From a virus, in the IMG/VR virus record IMGVR_UViG_3300036851_000490, positions 1 to 36,105 of that record: a stretch of DNA of 36,105 nt. The stretch is one strand, 5' to 3'. Below are positions 1 through 6,360 of the stretch, piece after piece (position 1 is the stretch's first letter; each line of letters starts with the position of its first letter). The position numbers were made by a program, and so were the translations under genes. The notes under the pieces were generated by a model. That model was not told the origin of the DNA and made no database searches. It worked only from the letters and a program-made list of their open reading frames with translations.

Positions 1-66
1 AAAGTTCTCATGAACATTAGCGACATCGATCGCACACTCGCCGCTAGTGAGCGAGTTGTGACGTAG
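1..66 (+). CDS. possible C-terminal end of an upstream gene (partial)
   Basis: Frame 1 is open from the first base to a TAG at 64-66 and would encode the last 21 residues of a protein ending in SERVVT. The other two plus frames stop within the first 18 bases. The orientation matches the plus-strand cluster that follows. The stretch is too short to recognise, and a 21-codon open frame can occur by chance. The opposite strand is also open here (see the finding on window ends), so this call is weak. Confidence 0.25.
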   Translation, partial: KVLMNISDIDRTLAASERVVT

Positions 67-107
67 TGGATAACGTTCTCCAGGGCACAAGCTGTCTGGC
101 GGGTTGT

Positions 108-113
108 AAGGAG
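108..113 (+). promoter_or_regulatory. ribosome binding site of the first plus-strand gene
   Basis: AAGGAG lies 8 bases before the ATG at 122, a near-ideal Shine-Dalgarno sequence. It is the strongest initiation signal of the left cluster, and the following genes overlap, so it probably loads ribosomes for the coupled set. I could not assign a convincing -35/-10 pair in 1-107. An inverted repeat ACTCGC...GCGAGT sits upstream at about 35-55. Confidence 0.6.
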
Positions 114-121
114 ATAGAAGG

Positions 122-337
122 ATGAAAGGAATACTAGGCTACGGCAGATACGACAGTGACCCAAATTACGTTGGCTGTCCGCGAGCAAAGACGGATATGA
201 CGCCTTGCGTTGCACGGGACGGAAGATTGGCTTGCGCTGACGACGGGGACTGTGTTGGCTGTGGCGAACATCCTGCCGACTTGCTGCTGGCTCTAGTTTA
301 TGAAGCAACAAAGCCAGTCCGTTCAGCGAGTGAATGA
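122..337 (+). CDS. small cysteine-rich protein, unknown function
   Basis: A 71-residue protein with five cysteines (C19, C29, C38, C44, C47). The last two form a CVGC motif, which suggests metal binding or a small zinc-binding fold. No family is recognised. The start is fixed by AAGGAG eight bases upstream. The stop TGA overlaps the next ATG as ATGA, so the two are probably translated together. It opens the plus-strand cluster of eight small genes. Small early actinophage genes of this kind often encode host-takeover factors, but that is only a guess from position. Confidence 0.6.
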   Translation: MKGILGYGRYDSDPNYVGCPRAKTDMTPCVARDGRLACADDGDCVGCGEHPADLLLALVYEATKPVRSASE

Positions 338-693
338 GTGGTCACATGAGACGTGGACCCGCGCCCGCTTTGACGGGTCCGCAACCTCAGAGCTCTGGGT
401 CCGCCTCTCGTCGGGGTAGTGAGCCGGCGGACTCGGGCTCTGGGGACGAGGGGCGGGAAATGGATTATGTGCATCCAGATTGGCCTAAACATGCGACCAA
501 GGTTGCTGTATCAGCCCATCTCTTGCTGAAATGGCTTGATGGTCTTGAACTGCCTCCATTGGCTGAGAAAGAGCGGAGTCGTTTAAAAGAACGTTTGGAT
601 CTGCTTCACAAGGTAAGTAGCGGCGGAGATCCTGACTTTATTAATGAGGCGTTAAGACGGTTCGCTGCAGATGAAATGGACACCGAGCCATGA
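334..693 (+). CDS. hypothetical protein
   Basis: A 119-residue protein. Residues 1-42 are rich in Ser, Gly, Pro and Arg and look disordered. Residues 43-119 look helical and charged (HLLLKWLDGLELPPLAEKE and onward). The start at 334 is supported by its ATGA overlap with the previous stop. An alternative is ATG 460, at residue 43, where the low-complexity segment ends and a purine-rich GAGGGGCGGG precedes it. No family recognised. It ends in an ATGA overlap with the next gene. Confidence 0.55.
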   Translation: MSGHMRRGPAPALTGPQPQSSGSASRRGSEPADSGSGDEGREMDYVHPDWPKHATKVAVSAHLLLKWLDGLELPPLAEKERSRLKERLDLLHKVSSGGDPDFINEALRRFAADEMDTEP

Positions 694-968
694 CCCCTTC
701 CAAACAAGCCGTTGAGGTAGTGGCTGAGGCGCTGAACAATCATGTGTTCTCGGCGATAACGGGCACCTGTGCCTGCGGATTTACTGTTGCGGGTGCTAGT
801 CAGTACGACATTCGTAGGCAGCATTTGGCTGAAGTAGCTGTCGAGGCGTTGGGGATTGAGGAATTGCGATTCTCGCCTGAGCTGCAAGCGTGGTTGGACA
901 CAGCTCCTAAGACTTACCGCCTCCGCGGACTCGAACAAGCCGACAAACTAAGAAGGATGGAAGGGTGA
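690..968 (+). CDS. hypothetical protein with CxC motif
   Basis: A 92-residue, mostly helical protein. A TCACGF segment at about residues 26-31 is followed by a charged stretch (YDIRRQHLAEVAVEAL). That arrangement recalls small actinophage proteins with a zinc-finger-like C-x-C...H-x-x-H core. I see only two cysteines, so the metal site is uncertain. ATGA overlaps the preceding stop and GTGA joins it to the following gene. Function unknown. Confidence 0.6.
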   Translation: MTPSKQAVEVVAEALNNHVFSAITGTCACGFTVAGASQYDIRRQHLAEVAVEALGIEELRFSPELQAWLDTAPKTYRLRGLEQADKLRRMEG

Positions 969-1195
969 ACGGCATCGGCTATCACACCAAGTTCGACTGC
1001 ATTTGCGGCCCCGTCTGGAACTATTTCTGTGTGCGCTGTCGACATTGGGCATCAAGCTGCCGCTGCGGAAGTATGTCAGGAGGTTGCACTTGTCCTGATG
1101 AGAGTTACTGGGCAGGTAATGCAGAAGAGCGTCGGGCGTTACAAATGCAACTCACCCACCCCCAGCCAGCTATCAAGGAAGGGAAAGAGGGGTGA
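965..1195 (+). CDS. cysteine-rich putative zinc-binding protein
   Basis: A 76-residue protein with eight cysteines in its N-terminal two thirds: C12, C14, CVRC at 22-25, CRC at 32-34, and CTC at 41-43. This spacing looks like one or two small zinc ribbons. The GTG start overlaps the previous TGA as GTGA. The last bases contain GGGAAAGAGG, which serves as the ribosome binding site of the next gene. No family recognised. An overlapping frame at 1029-1214 is judged to be a shadow. Confidence 0.55.
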   Translation: MNGIGYHTKFDCICGPVWNYFCVRCRHWASSCRCGSMSGGCTCPDESYWAGNAEERRALQMQLTHPQPAIKEGKEG

Positions 1196-1512
1196 CCCCC
1201 GAAGAACTAGCTGAGATTGAGGCCCGGGCAGAGGCGGCGACTCCGGGGCCCTGGGAGTTGGAGATGGCTTGGAATTCATTGCCATATGGAGAGGAAGTCG
1301 CTGGGTATTGGGATTGGTACCTGCACATTGATGGCGACACCATTATCGGGGGCCAGGAAGCAGACAAAGATCCGTCAGATGACCTCAAGCTGATTAAGGA
1401 AGCCCGTCAGGACATCCCCAAGCTCATCGCTGAGGTTCGGCGGTTGCAGGAAGAACTGGAGGAAGAGCAGAGATACGCGGCCGCGATGCGGAATAGGGCT
1501 TTGGAACTATGA
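1192..1512 (+). CDS. ead/Ea22-like phage protein
   Basis: A 106-residue protein. Its N-terminal core reads IEARAEAATPGPW. The C-terminal half has KEARQDIPKLIAEVRRLQEEL. The AATPGPW motif followed by a 'DIP.LIAEVRRL' coiled coil is typical of the widespread ead/Ea22-like accessory proteins of phages, whose biochemical role is unknown. GTGA overlap at the start and ATGA at the end. The next gene looks like a relative, so the pair may be an old duplication. Confidence 0.7.
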   Translation: MTPEELAEIEARAEAATPGPWELEMAWNSLPYGEEVAGYWDWYLHIDGDTIIGGQEADKDPSDDLKLIKEARQDIPKLIAEVRRLQEELEEEQRYAAAMRNRALEL

Positions 1513-1964
1513 CCCCCGACGAACTCAAGGCAAAGGCGATTGAGGCTGCTAACAGTGACCCAGGCGAATTACCCGGCTATAAAGAACACCATCGCCTCGC
1601 TCGACGGAAAGCCATCGAAGCCGCTCATCCCCTGTACATGGCTGAGATAGGACGGCTGAAAGCAGAACTTGCCGGTGCCAAGACGAGCCTAGAGTTTCCG
1701 AAATACTCTTCGGTGGAAGTGGGCCAGAAGCTCCTTGAGCAACAGGCCGAGGTCACCCGACTACGGGAATTGCTGGGGGCGCTGGTCGGTGAACATGAGC
1801 CAATCATTGTGGAGTTTGATCGTGGAGGCGATGAGTGGCAGGTCGGTGCCTATTGCAAGGGACCAATGGCCGAGGAATCCTTTGATCCGGCGCAGATGGT
1901 TGACCACTTTCCAGATTGCCACTGGCTCAAAGCCCGCCAATACCTCAACGATGCCAACTCCTGA
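1509..1964 (+). CDS. hypothetical coiled-coil protein, possibly Ea22-related
   Basis: A 151-residue protein. Residues 1-45 are charged and helical. A likely coiled coil covers about 45-95 (AEIGRLKAELAGAK, then EQQAEVTRLRELLGALV). The C-terminal third, with paired Trp and Cys residues (YCKG, DCHWLKAR), may be a small globular domain. It begins MTPDELKAKA, like the MTPEELAEIEA start of the previous gene. The start overlaps the preceding stop as ATGA. The end overlaps the next gene by 14 bases. Function unknown. Confidence 0.6.
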   Translation: MTPDELKAKAIEAANSDPGELPGYKEHHRLARRKAIEAAHPLYMAEIGRLKAELAGAKTSLEFPKYSSVEVGQKLLEQQAEVTRLRELLGALVGEHEPIIVEFDRGGDEWQVGAYCKGPMAEESFDPAQMVDHFPDCHWLKARQYLNDANS

Positions 1965-2133
1965 GCGCCAGACCTACAGCGTGTCGGTGGTTTTGGAGGT
2001 CTCAGCCCTGTCTGCTGAGCATGCATCGCGAGTCGTGCATCAATGCATCGGCCCCACGGTACGGACGGCGCGGATGGGAATGGTTGTGATAGAGGTAACT
2101 ATGACAGACAAGGAAGACGCGACGGCATTCTGA
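1951..2133 (+). CDS. hypothetical small protein
   Basis: A 60-residue protein starting at ATG 1951 (MPTPERQTYSVSVVLEV). The same frame is open further upstream, but that part lies wholly inside the previous gene in another frame and has poor composition, so I choose 1951. It resembles a small alpha/beta fold (YSVSVVLEV... MGMVVIEVTM). No family recognised. The stop TGA at 2131-2133 overlaps the presumed start of the next gene as CTGA. Confidence 0.5.
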   Translation: MPTPERQTYSVSVVLEVSALSAEHASRVVHQCIGPTVRTARMGMVVIEVTMTDKEDATAF

Positions 2134-2381
2134 GCCATCCTCCCGACGAGGGCATTTTCGAGCCCGGGAGTCTGATTAAGGGCCAACACCCGCAATCGCG
2201 GTATGTGCACCGAGTGAAGAGCAGTTGGTATATCAGCGACTATAAGGAACTATCAGGTCAATCGGCGGTGGTCCAAGCCGTGTGCCACAACCTAGTCGGC
2301 TCCGCGGCAAGTATCGAAGAAGAGACGGGGGGCCTCATGTGTCCAAACTGTGAAAGCTGGTCGGCGAGCCGCTCCACATAG
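2130..2381 (+). CDS. hypothetical protein, non-canonical start likely
   Basis: The open frame ends at TAG 2379-2381 and encodes a plausible globular protein (RYVHRVKSSWYISDYKELSG, then a CPNC motif near the end). The only in-frame ATG is at 2043. It has no ribosome binding site, would overlap the previous gene by 91 bases, and adds a low-complexity segment that mirrors the other frame. A CTG at 2130 gives a CTGA overlap like the ATGA/GTGA overlaps elsewhere in this phage, and AGGAAG lies at 2111-2116. ATT at 2127 is a second option. Last gene of the plus cluster, ending 7 bases from the convergent minus operon. Confidence 0.45.
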   Translation: MSHPPDEGIFEPGSLIKGQHPQSRYVHRVKSSWYISDYKELSGQSAVVQAVCHNLVGSAASIEEETGGLMCPNCESWSASRST

Positions 2382-2388
2382 AAGTCGT

Positions 2389-2778
2389 TCACGACGGGGC
2401 CACAAATGCCTTCTCGTCAGCTTCATGAGACGGAAGCCTGAGCTGCAATACCTTGAGATACGCCCAGACAACGACGCCCAGCATCACAGTCTCCGCAAGG
2501 ATGAAGCCAAATAGAACAAGGCTCGCTCCCGGAGGTGTTGGAGATATAGCCGGCAGGTTCATAGCACGCAGGCCGGCCAGCGCAAACACCATCTGCAGAA
2601 AGACGAAGGCCGTCAGGAAGACGACGAGCACTTGGAAGACAAGTCCGGCCTGCTGCTGCTTGAGCTGCTTAGCCACACGCCAGTACCGTCCGCACAGGTG
2701 CATTACCAGGCTGGTCACTCCAACCGCCAGCACGGCCTCGACGGTCCAGATGGTTTCCAACGGTGCGATGGTGGTCAA
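2389..2778 (-). CDS. multi-pass membrane protein of the lysis region
   Basis: A 129-residue protein with three predicted transmembrane segments at about residues 10-28, 45-70 and 85-110, and a charged C-terminal tail. It is the last gene of the minus-strand lysis cassette. Size and topology fit a second holin or antiholin, or a membrane-integrated accessory protein. No sequence family is recognised. GTG start, with a GTGA-type overlap with the gene upstream. It converges on the plus-strand cluster with only seven bases between the two stops. Confidence 0.6.
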   Translation of the reverse strand: MTTIAPLETIWTVEAVLAVGVTSLVMHLCGRYWRVAKQLKQQQAGLVFQVLVVFLTAFVFLQMVFALAGLRAMNLPAISPTPPGASLVLFGFILAETVMLGVVVWAYLKVLQLRLPSHEADEKAFVAPS

Positions 2779-3041
2779 TGTGCTCTCCTTGGACGTTTGG
2801 ACTGGGGTTCGGATAGGTGTCTTCGTATCTCTTCAAGGTTGTGCTGGAAGTTCATCACCACGTCTCGATCTGCGACATCCCAAGGAATTGGTGGAATGGG
2901 GACGCCGGCGTCGCGTAGCCGCTCGATGCTGTCCTTGGCTTCCTCGAGCTGTTGCTCGATAACCTGCTTGAGCTCCTCATCACCAGCCTCGTCATCAGCT
3001 CTGAAGCGAAAGAGTTTCCAAACCACTTCAAGCGCCTCCAT
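2775..3041 (-). CDS. hypothetical helical protein
   Basis: An 88-residue, strongly charged protein with a helical or coiled middle (EELKQVIEQQLEEAKDSIERLRDAG) followed by PIPPIPWD. There is no membrane segment. It overlaps the end of the upstream gene by 14 bases and the next gene by 4, so it is cotranslated with the small membrane proteins of the lysis block. Role unknown; a cytoplasmic partner of a membrane protein is possible. Confidence 0.55.
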   Translation of the reverse strand: MEALEVVWKLFRFRADDEAGDEELKQVIEQQLEEAKDSIERLRDAGVPIPPIPWDVADRDVVMNFQHNLEEIRRHLSEPQSKRPRRAH

Positions 3042-3255
3042 TTTGGGTCTCCAGAGCTACTGTGGTGGCCTTGAGACCCTGAACGGCAGGTACCCCTATA
3101 GAGCGCCAGTAATCCCGCTCTGAGGCAAGCGAGCGCATCTGAGGCAGGACCAAGTACTTCAGGATCAGCACTGTCGCGACAATCGTAAGAACGAGAATCA
3201 GTACCAAGCAGCGTGCATCGATCCCTGTGAATAGCCCCGCAATGGCGTCCCACAC
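3028..3255 (-). CDS. small single-pass membrane protein
   Basis: A 75-residue protein with one strong transmembrane segment at about residues 16-37 (CLVLILVLTIVATVLIL), followed by a charged, probably helical tail. GTG start directly after the stop of the upstream gene. The layout, an N-terminal anchor plus a short cytoplasmic or periplasmic helix within the lysis cassette, would fit a spanin-like or holin-accessory protein. Actinophages rarely carry classical spanins, so I leave the role open. Confidence 0.55.
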   Translation of the reverse strand: MWDAIAGLFTGIDARCLVLILVLTIVATVLILKYLVLPQMRSLASERDYWRSIGVPAVQGLKATTVALETQNGGA

Positions 3256-3708
3256 CTACTCAGCCGCCTGCATTTGAGCATCGACCTTCGCCTGCTGCGT
3301 TGCTCGATCTTTGACCAAGGCCTCCAACGCCTCAATCTTGGATTGAGTTGCCCCGATGATGTCTCGGTCCTCCTGGGTAGGCGTGATGCCCTCCTTATCG
3401 TCTCGGGCGATGATCCGCTTCGCCAGGATGAGGGTCAGCCGGGCGCTGTCTAGCTCGGACACCTTGGCGTCGGTAAGTTGTGAATTGACCAGCGTATGAA
3501 TTTCCTTAAGAGACTCCTTAGTCTCCCGTGCTGCTAGTTCAACCGTATGGTTCAGGCGACCCGCTATGCCTGCAAGCGCCGCCTGGTCCTCGTTGCGTTC
3601 CCGGCGCCGTTGCTTGCCGATTAGGAGTACGGACATCAAGGCAGCACTCAATAGAGCCGATGCCGCAGAGGTCAGTACCACGATGAGGGCAATTTCGAGG
3701 GCGCTCAC
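3256..3708 (-). CDS. membrane-anchored coiled-coil protein of the lysis cassette
   Basis: A 150-residue protein. A transmembrane segment at about residues 5-30 (IALIVVLTSAASALLSAAL) is followed by basic KQRRRER and a long charged helical region. It contains the stretch IHTLVNSQLTDA, a motif I associate with small proteins near actinophage holins. The GTG start overlaps the upstream stop as GTGA. It may work with the adjacent holin candidate. A spanin-like function is an alternative but there is no direct evidence. Confidence 0.6.
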   Translation of the reverse strand: MSALEIALIVVLTSAASALLSAALMSVLLIGKQRRRERNEDQAALAGIAGRLNHTVELAARETKESLKEIHTLVNSQLTDAKVSELDSARLTLILAKRIIARDDKEGITPTQEDRDIIGATQSKIEALEALVKDRATQQAKVDAQMQAAE

Positions 3709-3968
3709 TGTCCCCGGAATTCCTTCGTGAAGTAACCGGCAGCGAAGGTGACGATCGGTAGAACCAGGGCCACGTCCTCAGCGGTGATCTCAAGATCGAA
3801 CCGTGCCTTCAGCCAGGCGATAGCCACTCCTGTGAAACCCCCGCCGATGCCAACCGAGGTCATCTTTGGGGTAGGAGTCCTAGTGGGCTGATTAGCGGTT
3901 ACTGGCTGGATATCAGCGGGCTCAACAGCGGGTACCGACGAAGTGAAGAACTCCTCTGAGCCAGTCAC
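3705..3968 (-). CDS. putative holin
   Basis: An 87-residue protein. A polar N-terminal 35 residues is followed by two hydrophobic segments at about 38-51 (VGIGGGFTGVAIAWL) and 66-81 (VALVLPIVTFAAGYF), then a short charged end (TKEFRGQ). Small size, two weak membrane segments, a charged C-terminus and position directly after the endolysin gene are standard for holins, which form the membrane lesions that set the timing of lysis. GTG start with GTGA overlap to the endolysin stop. The family is not certain. Confidence 0.55.
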   Translation of the reverse strand: MTGSEEFFTSSVPAVEPADIQPVTANQPTRTPTPKMTSVGIGGGFTGVAIAWLKARFDLEITAEDVALVLPIVTFAAGYFTKEFRGQ

Positions 3969-5077
3969 GGCATGCTCCCGGAGAGACTCGGGTGAACTCT
4001 CTCAAAGCGAAGCAGGAAGTCACGGCTCATTGGCCCCACATCCTTGATGCCTGCCCGCTTCATCGCTTCCAGATCCTCAGGTTTGGGGACGTGATGCGCC
4101 CTGCCGTCACCAGCCAAGAGCCACACACCTCCCTCAGCAGGATCCGGGCTTGATATTCCGAAAATGAACATGTCCTCCTCCTCGTCTGTAAGCAGCGGCG
4201 TTCCCGGAGAGTAGTACTGGGAGACGGGGCCAAGGCCCTGCCCAGGCTGCCGACTACTTGACTTCGCTTCGAGCGGTTGCGCATGCCACGGTTCTTTTGC
4301 AACCGGAAAGTGGATACCGTGCCTTTTGCCCGCGGCATGCAGCCGAGTCCAGTTCCCATCCTTCGGATGGATATCTGCTGCCTGGGCCAAAGTGGAGCCG
4401 TCCTCGTCGTACTCATGCCAACTCGTCCCCGGTGCGTTGGCTGGATTGCCCTTGCCTGCCTTGAACAACCGGTAAAGTTCCGCCTGACGCTGCCGGGAGC
4501 GTCCCCCTGACTTGTTGGTAAAAGGCGCTTCGTCGTACACCCGCTCAAGTCGTTGTTTGAACTCCGGATGCAGCCATTCAGCCTTAGCGAACTTCGAGGA
4601 TGGCCCACGTTGCAGTCCTGGCGCTGCTGGCACTTGGGAGCCGTAGGGCGTGCGGAACTGATTCATCTCACCCCGGCGCCGGCCGACAATCTCCGGGGGT
4701 TTGTTCCACAGCATCAAAGCGGTGGCTGCGCCCTCGTAATCACCAGCGTTCAGGCGCTTCAGAACCGTGGAGGAACGAAAACCGTTGACTCCAACGTTGT
4801 AGGTGAAGCTGACTAAGGCGTCGAACTGATTCTGAGAGAGCGGAACCTTGACCTCGTTCACGGGAAGCTCGTACTGCACGACATCCTGTCGGAACAGGTC
4901 TATGGCCTGTTGACGGGTCATCGTGCCCCACTGCTGACGATCAGCTGGCGTGCAGTTGCCTCGGTGGATGAGGTGGCCTATTCCGACGGTGCAGTGGCCC
5001 CGGCTGTCGTTGTACGGCTTGAGAACAACACCTTCCCGCTTGACCAGCATGTCGGCGCCGATGTCAGAGAGTTTCAC
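3965..5077 (-). CDS. endolysin: GH24-type lysozyme plus M15-type peptidase
   Basis: A 370-residue modular murein hydrolase. Residues 1-145 are a T4-type lysozyme (muramidase) with the expected triad E15, D24, T30 (E-x8-D-x5-T), cutting the glycan strand. Residues about 190-270 resemble a zinc D,D/L,D-peptidase of the M15/VanY group, with candidate ligands H221, D235 and H265 and catalytic E262 (EPWH). The C-terminal 80 residues form a separate segment (GVWLLAGDGRAHHVP) seen in actinophage proteins and perhaps used for binding. The GTG start overlaps the upstream stop as GTGA. It should digest the host wall at lysis together with the neighbouring transglycosylase-like protein and holin. Confidence 0.85.
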   Translation of the reverse strand: MKLSDIGADMLVKREGVVLKPYNDSRGHCTVGIGHLIHRGNCTPADRQQWGTMTRQQAIDLFRQDVVQYELPVNEVKVPLSQNQFDALVSFTYNVGVNGFRSSTVLKRLNAGDYEGAATALMLWNKPPEIVGRRRGEMNQFRTPYGSQVPAAPGLQRGPSSKFAKAEWLHPEFKQRLERVYDEAPFTNKSGGRSRQRQAELYRLFKAGKGNPANAPGTSWHEYDEDGSTLAQAADIHPKDGNWTRLHAAGKRHGIHFPVAKEPWHAQPLEAKSSSRQPGQGLGPVSQYYSPGTPLLTDEEEDMFIFGISSPDPAEGGVWLLAGDGRAHHVPKPEDLEAMKRAGIKDVGPMSRDFLLRFERVHPSLSGSMP

Positions 5078-5445
5078 CTACATGCCTTCCACGGCTGCCA
5101 ACCCCTGTCTAAGAACAACTCGTGAGCAGCTTCCACCTGAGTCCTCGCATCCTCACCATGCCCATATCGAGCACGCTCTCTTGCCCCGAGCTGGAAGATG
5201 CCTTTATGCTGGCCATTCGCTGCTGTTATCCGGAAGTCCGATTCGCAGTCAGCTACTTCCAGGGCAGCGCGGCCGTCCGGCCCGAACACCTCAAGGATCG
5301 TTTCCTCCACAGACCTCGGAGCAGTAGGGACCGGTGGAGCCACCACCGGGAGCGGAGCAGGGCGCACCTCTTCAACGACGTGCTTCGCATGTTGAGCGGC
5401 GAGCATGCCCACAGCCCAGGTCACTAGCGGGGTGAGGTCGATCAA
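5074..5445 (-). CDS. lytic transglycosylase-like protein
   Basis: A 123-residue protein. A weakly hydrophobic N-terminus (LVTWAVGMLAAQ) and a Pro-rich linker at 28-43 lead into a compact lysozyme-like domain at 48-123. The core reads VADCESDF, then NGQHKGIFQLG, then a C-terminal GWQPWKAC. The SLT/Rpf-like fold suggests E68 as the catalytic acid and a C67-C122 disulfide. The start is TTG 5445, with AAGGA seven bases upstream. First gene after the terminator that closes the virion operon. It could cooperate with the endolysin or act from outside the membrane if exported by its weak N-terminal signal. Confidence 0.75.
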   Translation of the reverse strand: MIDLTPLVTWAVGMLAAQHAKHVVEEVRPAPLPVVAPPVPTAPRSVEETILEVFGPDGRAALEVADCESDFRITAANGQHKGIFQLGARERARYGHGEDARTQVEAAHELFLDRGWQPWKACR

Positions 5446-5458
5446 TAGGTTGTCCTTC

Positions 5459-5488
5459 CAATAAAAGAGCCGCCCCAGGGGACGGCCC
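5459..5488 (-). terminator. rho-independent terminator after the virion operon
   Basis: On the minus strand a 9-bp stem GGGCCGTCC / GGGCGGCTC (two G-T pairs) with loop CCTG is followed by TTTTATT. The hairpin occupies 5467-5488. It lies 20 bases after the stop of the last tail gene and before the lysis cassette. Transcripts would stop here unless read-through or a nearby promoter supplies the lysis genes. Confidence 0.8.
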
Positions 5489-5508
5489 GAATGGATAGGG
5501 GGATTTAA

Positions 5509-6351
5509 CTAGGCGCTTCCTATGTCCTCGACGAGGATGAAGTTTGGATAGGGACTGCCCGAAACCGTCAAAGTACCTGAACCCACCCGGAGACCTCGGA
5601 GCTTGTAGGTATGACTTCCAGAAGAGGGTGTTCGGACAGTCTGCGCAATGGTAGTCACTCCATTAGTTGCTTGGGGACCATAAGAGATTCCCGTGCCTAC
5701 TGATGAGCCATCTTCTTGAATCAATACTTGCAAACCGTCATCCGCAACAGTTGAAGTCCATCCAACACGACCGGTGACTTTGATGCGCCGACCCGATCCC
5801 GCGGTTACTGAGACGCTAAGACCGGTGAGATCAACCTGACTTGATACCGATTGACTTCCTGTGGTAGAGGCATATCCAAGAGTTCCTCTGGGCAAAGCCG
5901 CAGCCAGCTTGGGATCGGTAATCGCTCCATCCGCCACTTTGGCGGTGGTGACCTGGCTATCCCCGATCATCGCCGTGGTGTGGCTCACCAGAGCATGACG
6001 GGCGGCGTTGTGGAGGGTGGAGTGCTCCGTCTCGGATTGGGCGGTGTCGTTGATGTGCCGGTTGGCCTCATCTGCATCTGTTTTGCTAAACGTGTGCTCC
6101 ACCGCCACACCGGAGGCATGAGTGGTCGCCGTGGTCCCGTCGAAGGCCCGGGTGATCCCGGAGAAGCTGTTAGATGAGCGGGTGCCCACGAGGATCTTCT
6201 CCTCAGATACCGTGCCCCGCTCGAGCGTCGCGATAAACGTGGACGACGGCCAGCCCGTAGCGTCAATGACGCTCAAGCTGGTGTCGCTGGCATTGATGCC
6301 AGCGCTCAGCGTAGTTGCGCGCGCGGTGCCAGAGTAGCTTCGTCTAGTCAT
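5509..6351 (-). CDS. tail fibre / minor tail protein
   Basis: A 280-residue virion protein. The N-terminal 95 residues (YSGTARATTLSAGINASDTSLSV, and later SGITRAFDGTTATTHASG) match a common attachment domain of actinophage minor tail proteins. A helical linker with HST/LHN motifs follows (HINDTAQSETEH). The C-terminal 100 residues are beta-rich and end in SPYPNFILVEDIG, the sort of domain that ends receptor-contacting fibres. Last gene before the terminator. Probably involved in host recognition; the receptor is unknown. Confidence 0.7.
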   Translation of the reverse strand: MTRRSYSGTARATTLSAGINASDTSLSVIDATGWPSSTFIATLERGTVSEEKILVGTRSSNSFSGITRAFDGTTATTHASGVAVEHTFSKTDADEANRHINDTAQSETEHSTLHNAARHALVSHTTAMIGDSQVTTAKVADGAITDPKLAAALPRGTLGYASTTGSQSVSSQVDLTGLSVSVTAGSGRRIKVTGRVGWTSTVADDGLQVLIQEDGSSVGTGISYGPQATNGVTTIAQTVRTPSSGSHTYKLRGLRVGSGTLTVSGSPYPNFILVEDIGSA

Positions 6352-6360
6352 GGGGCCTTC

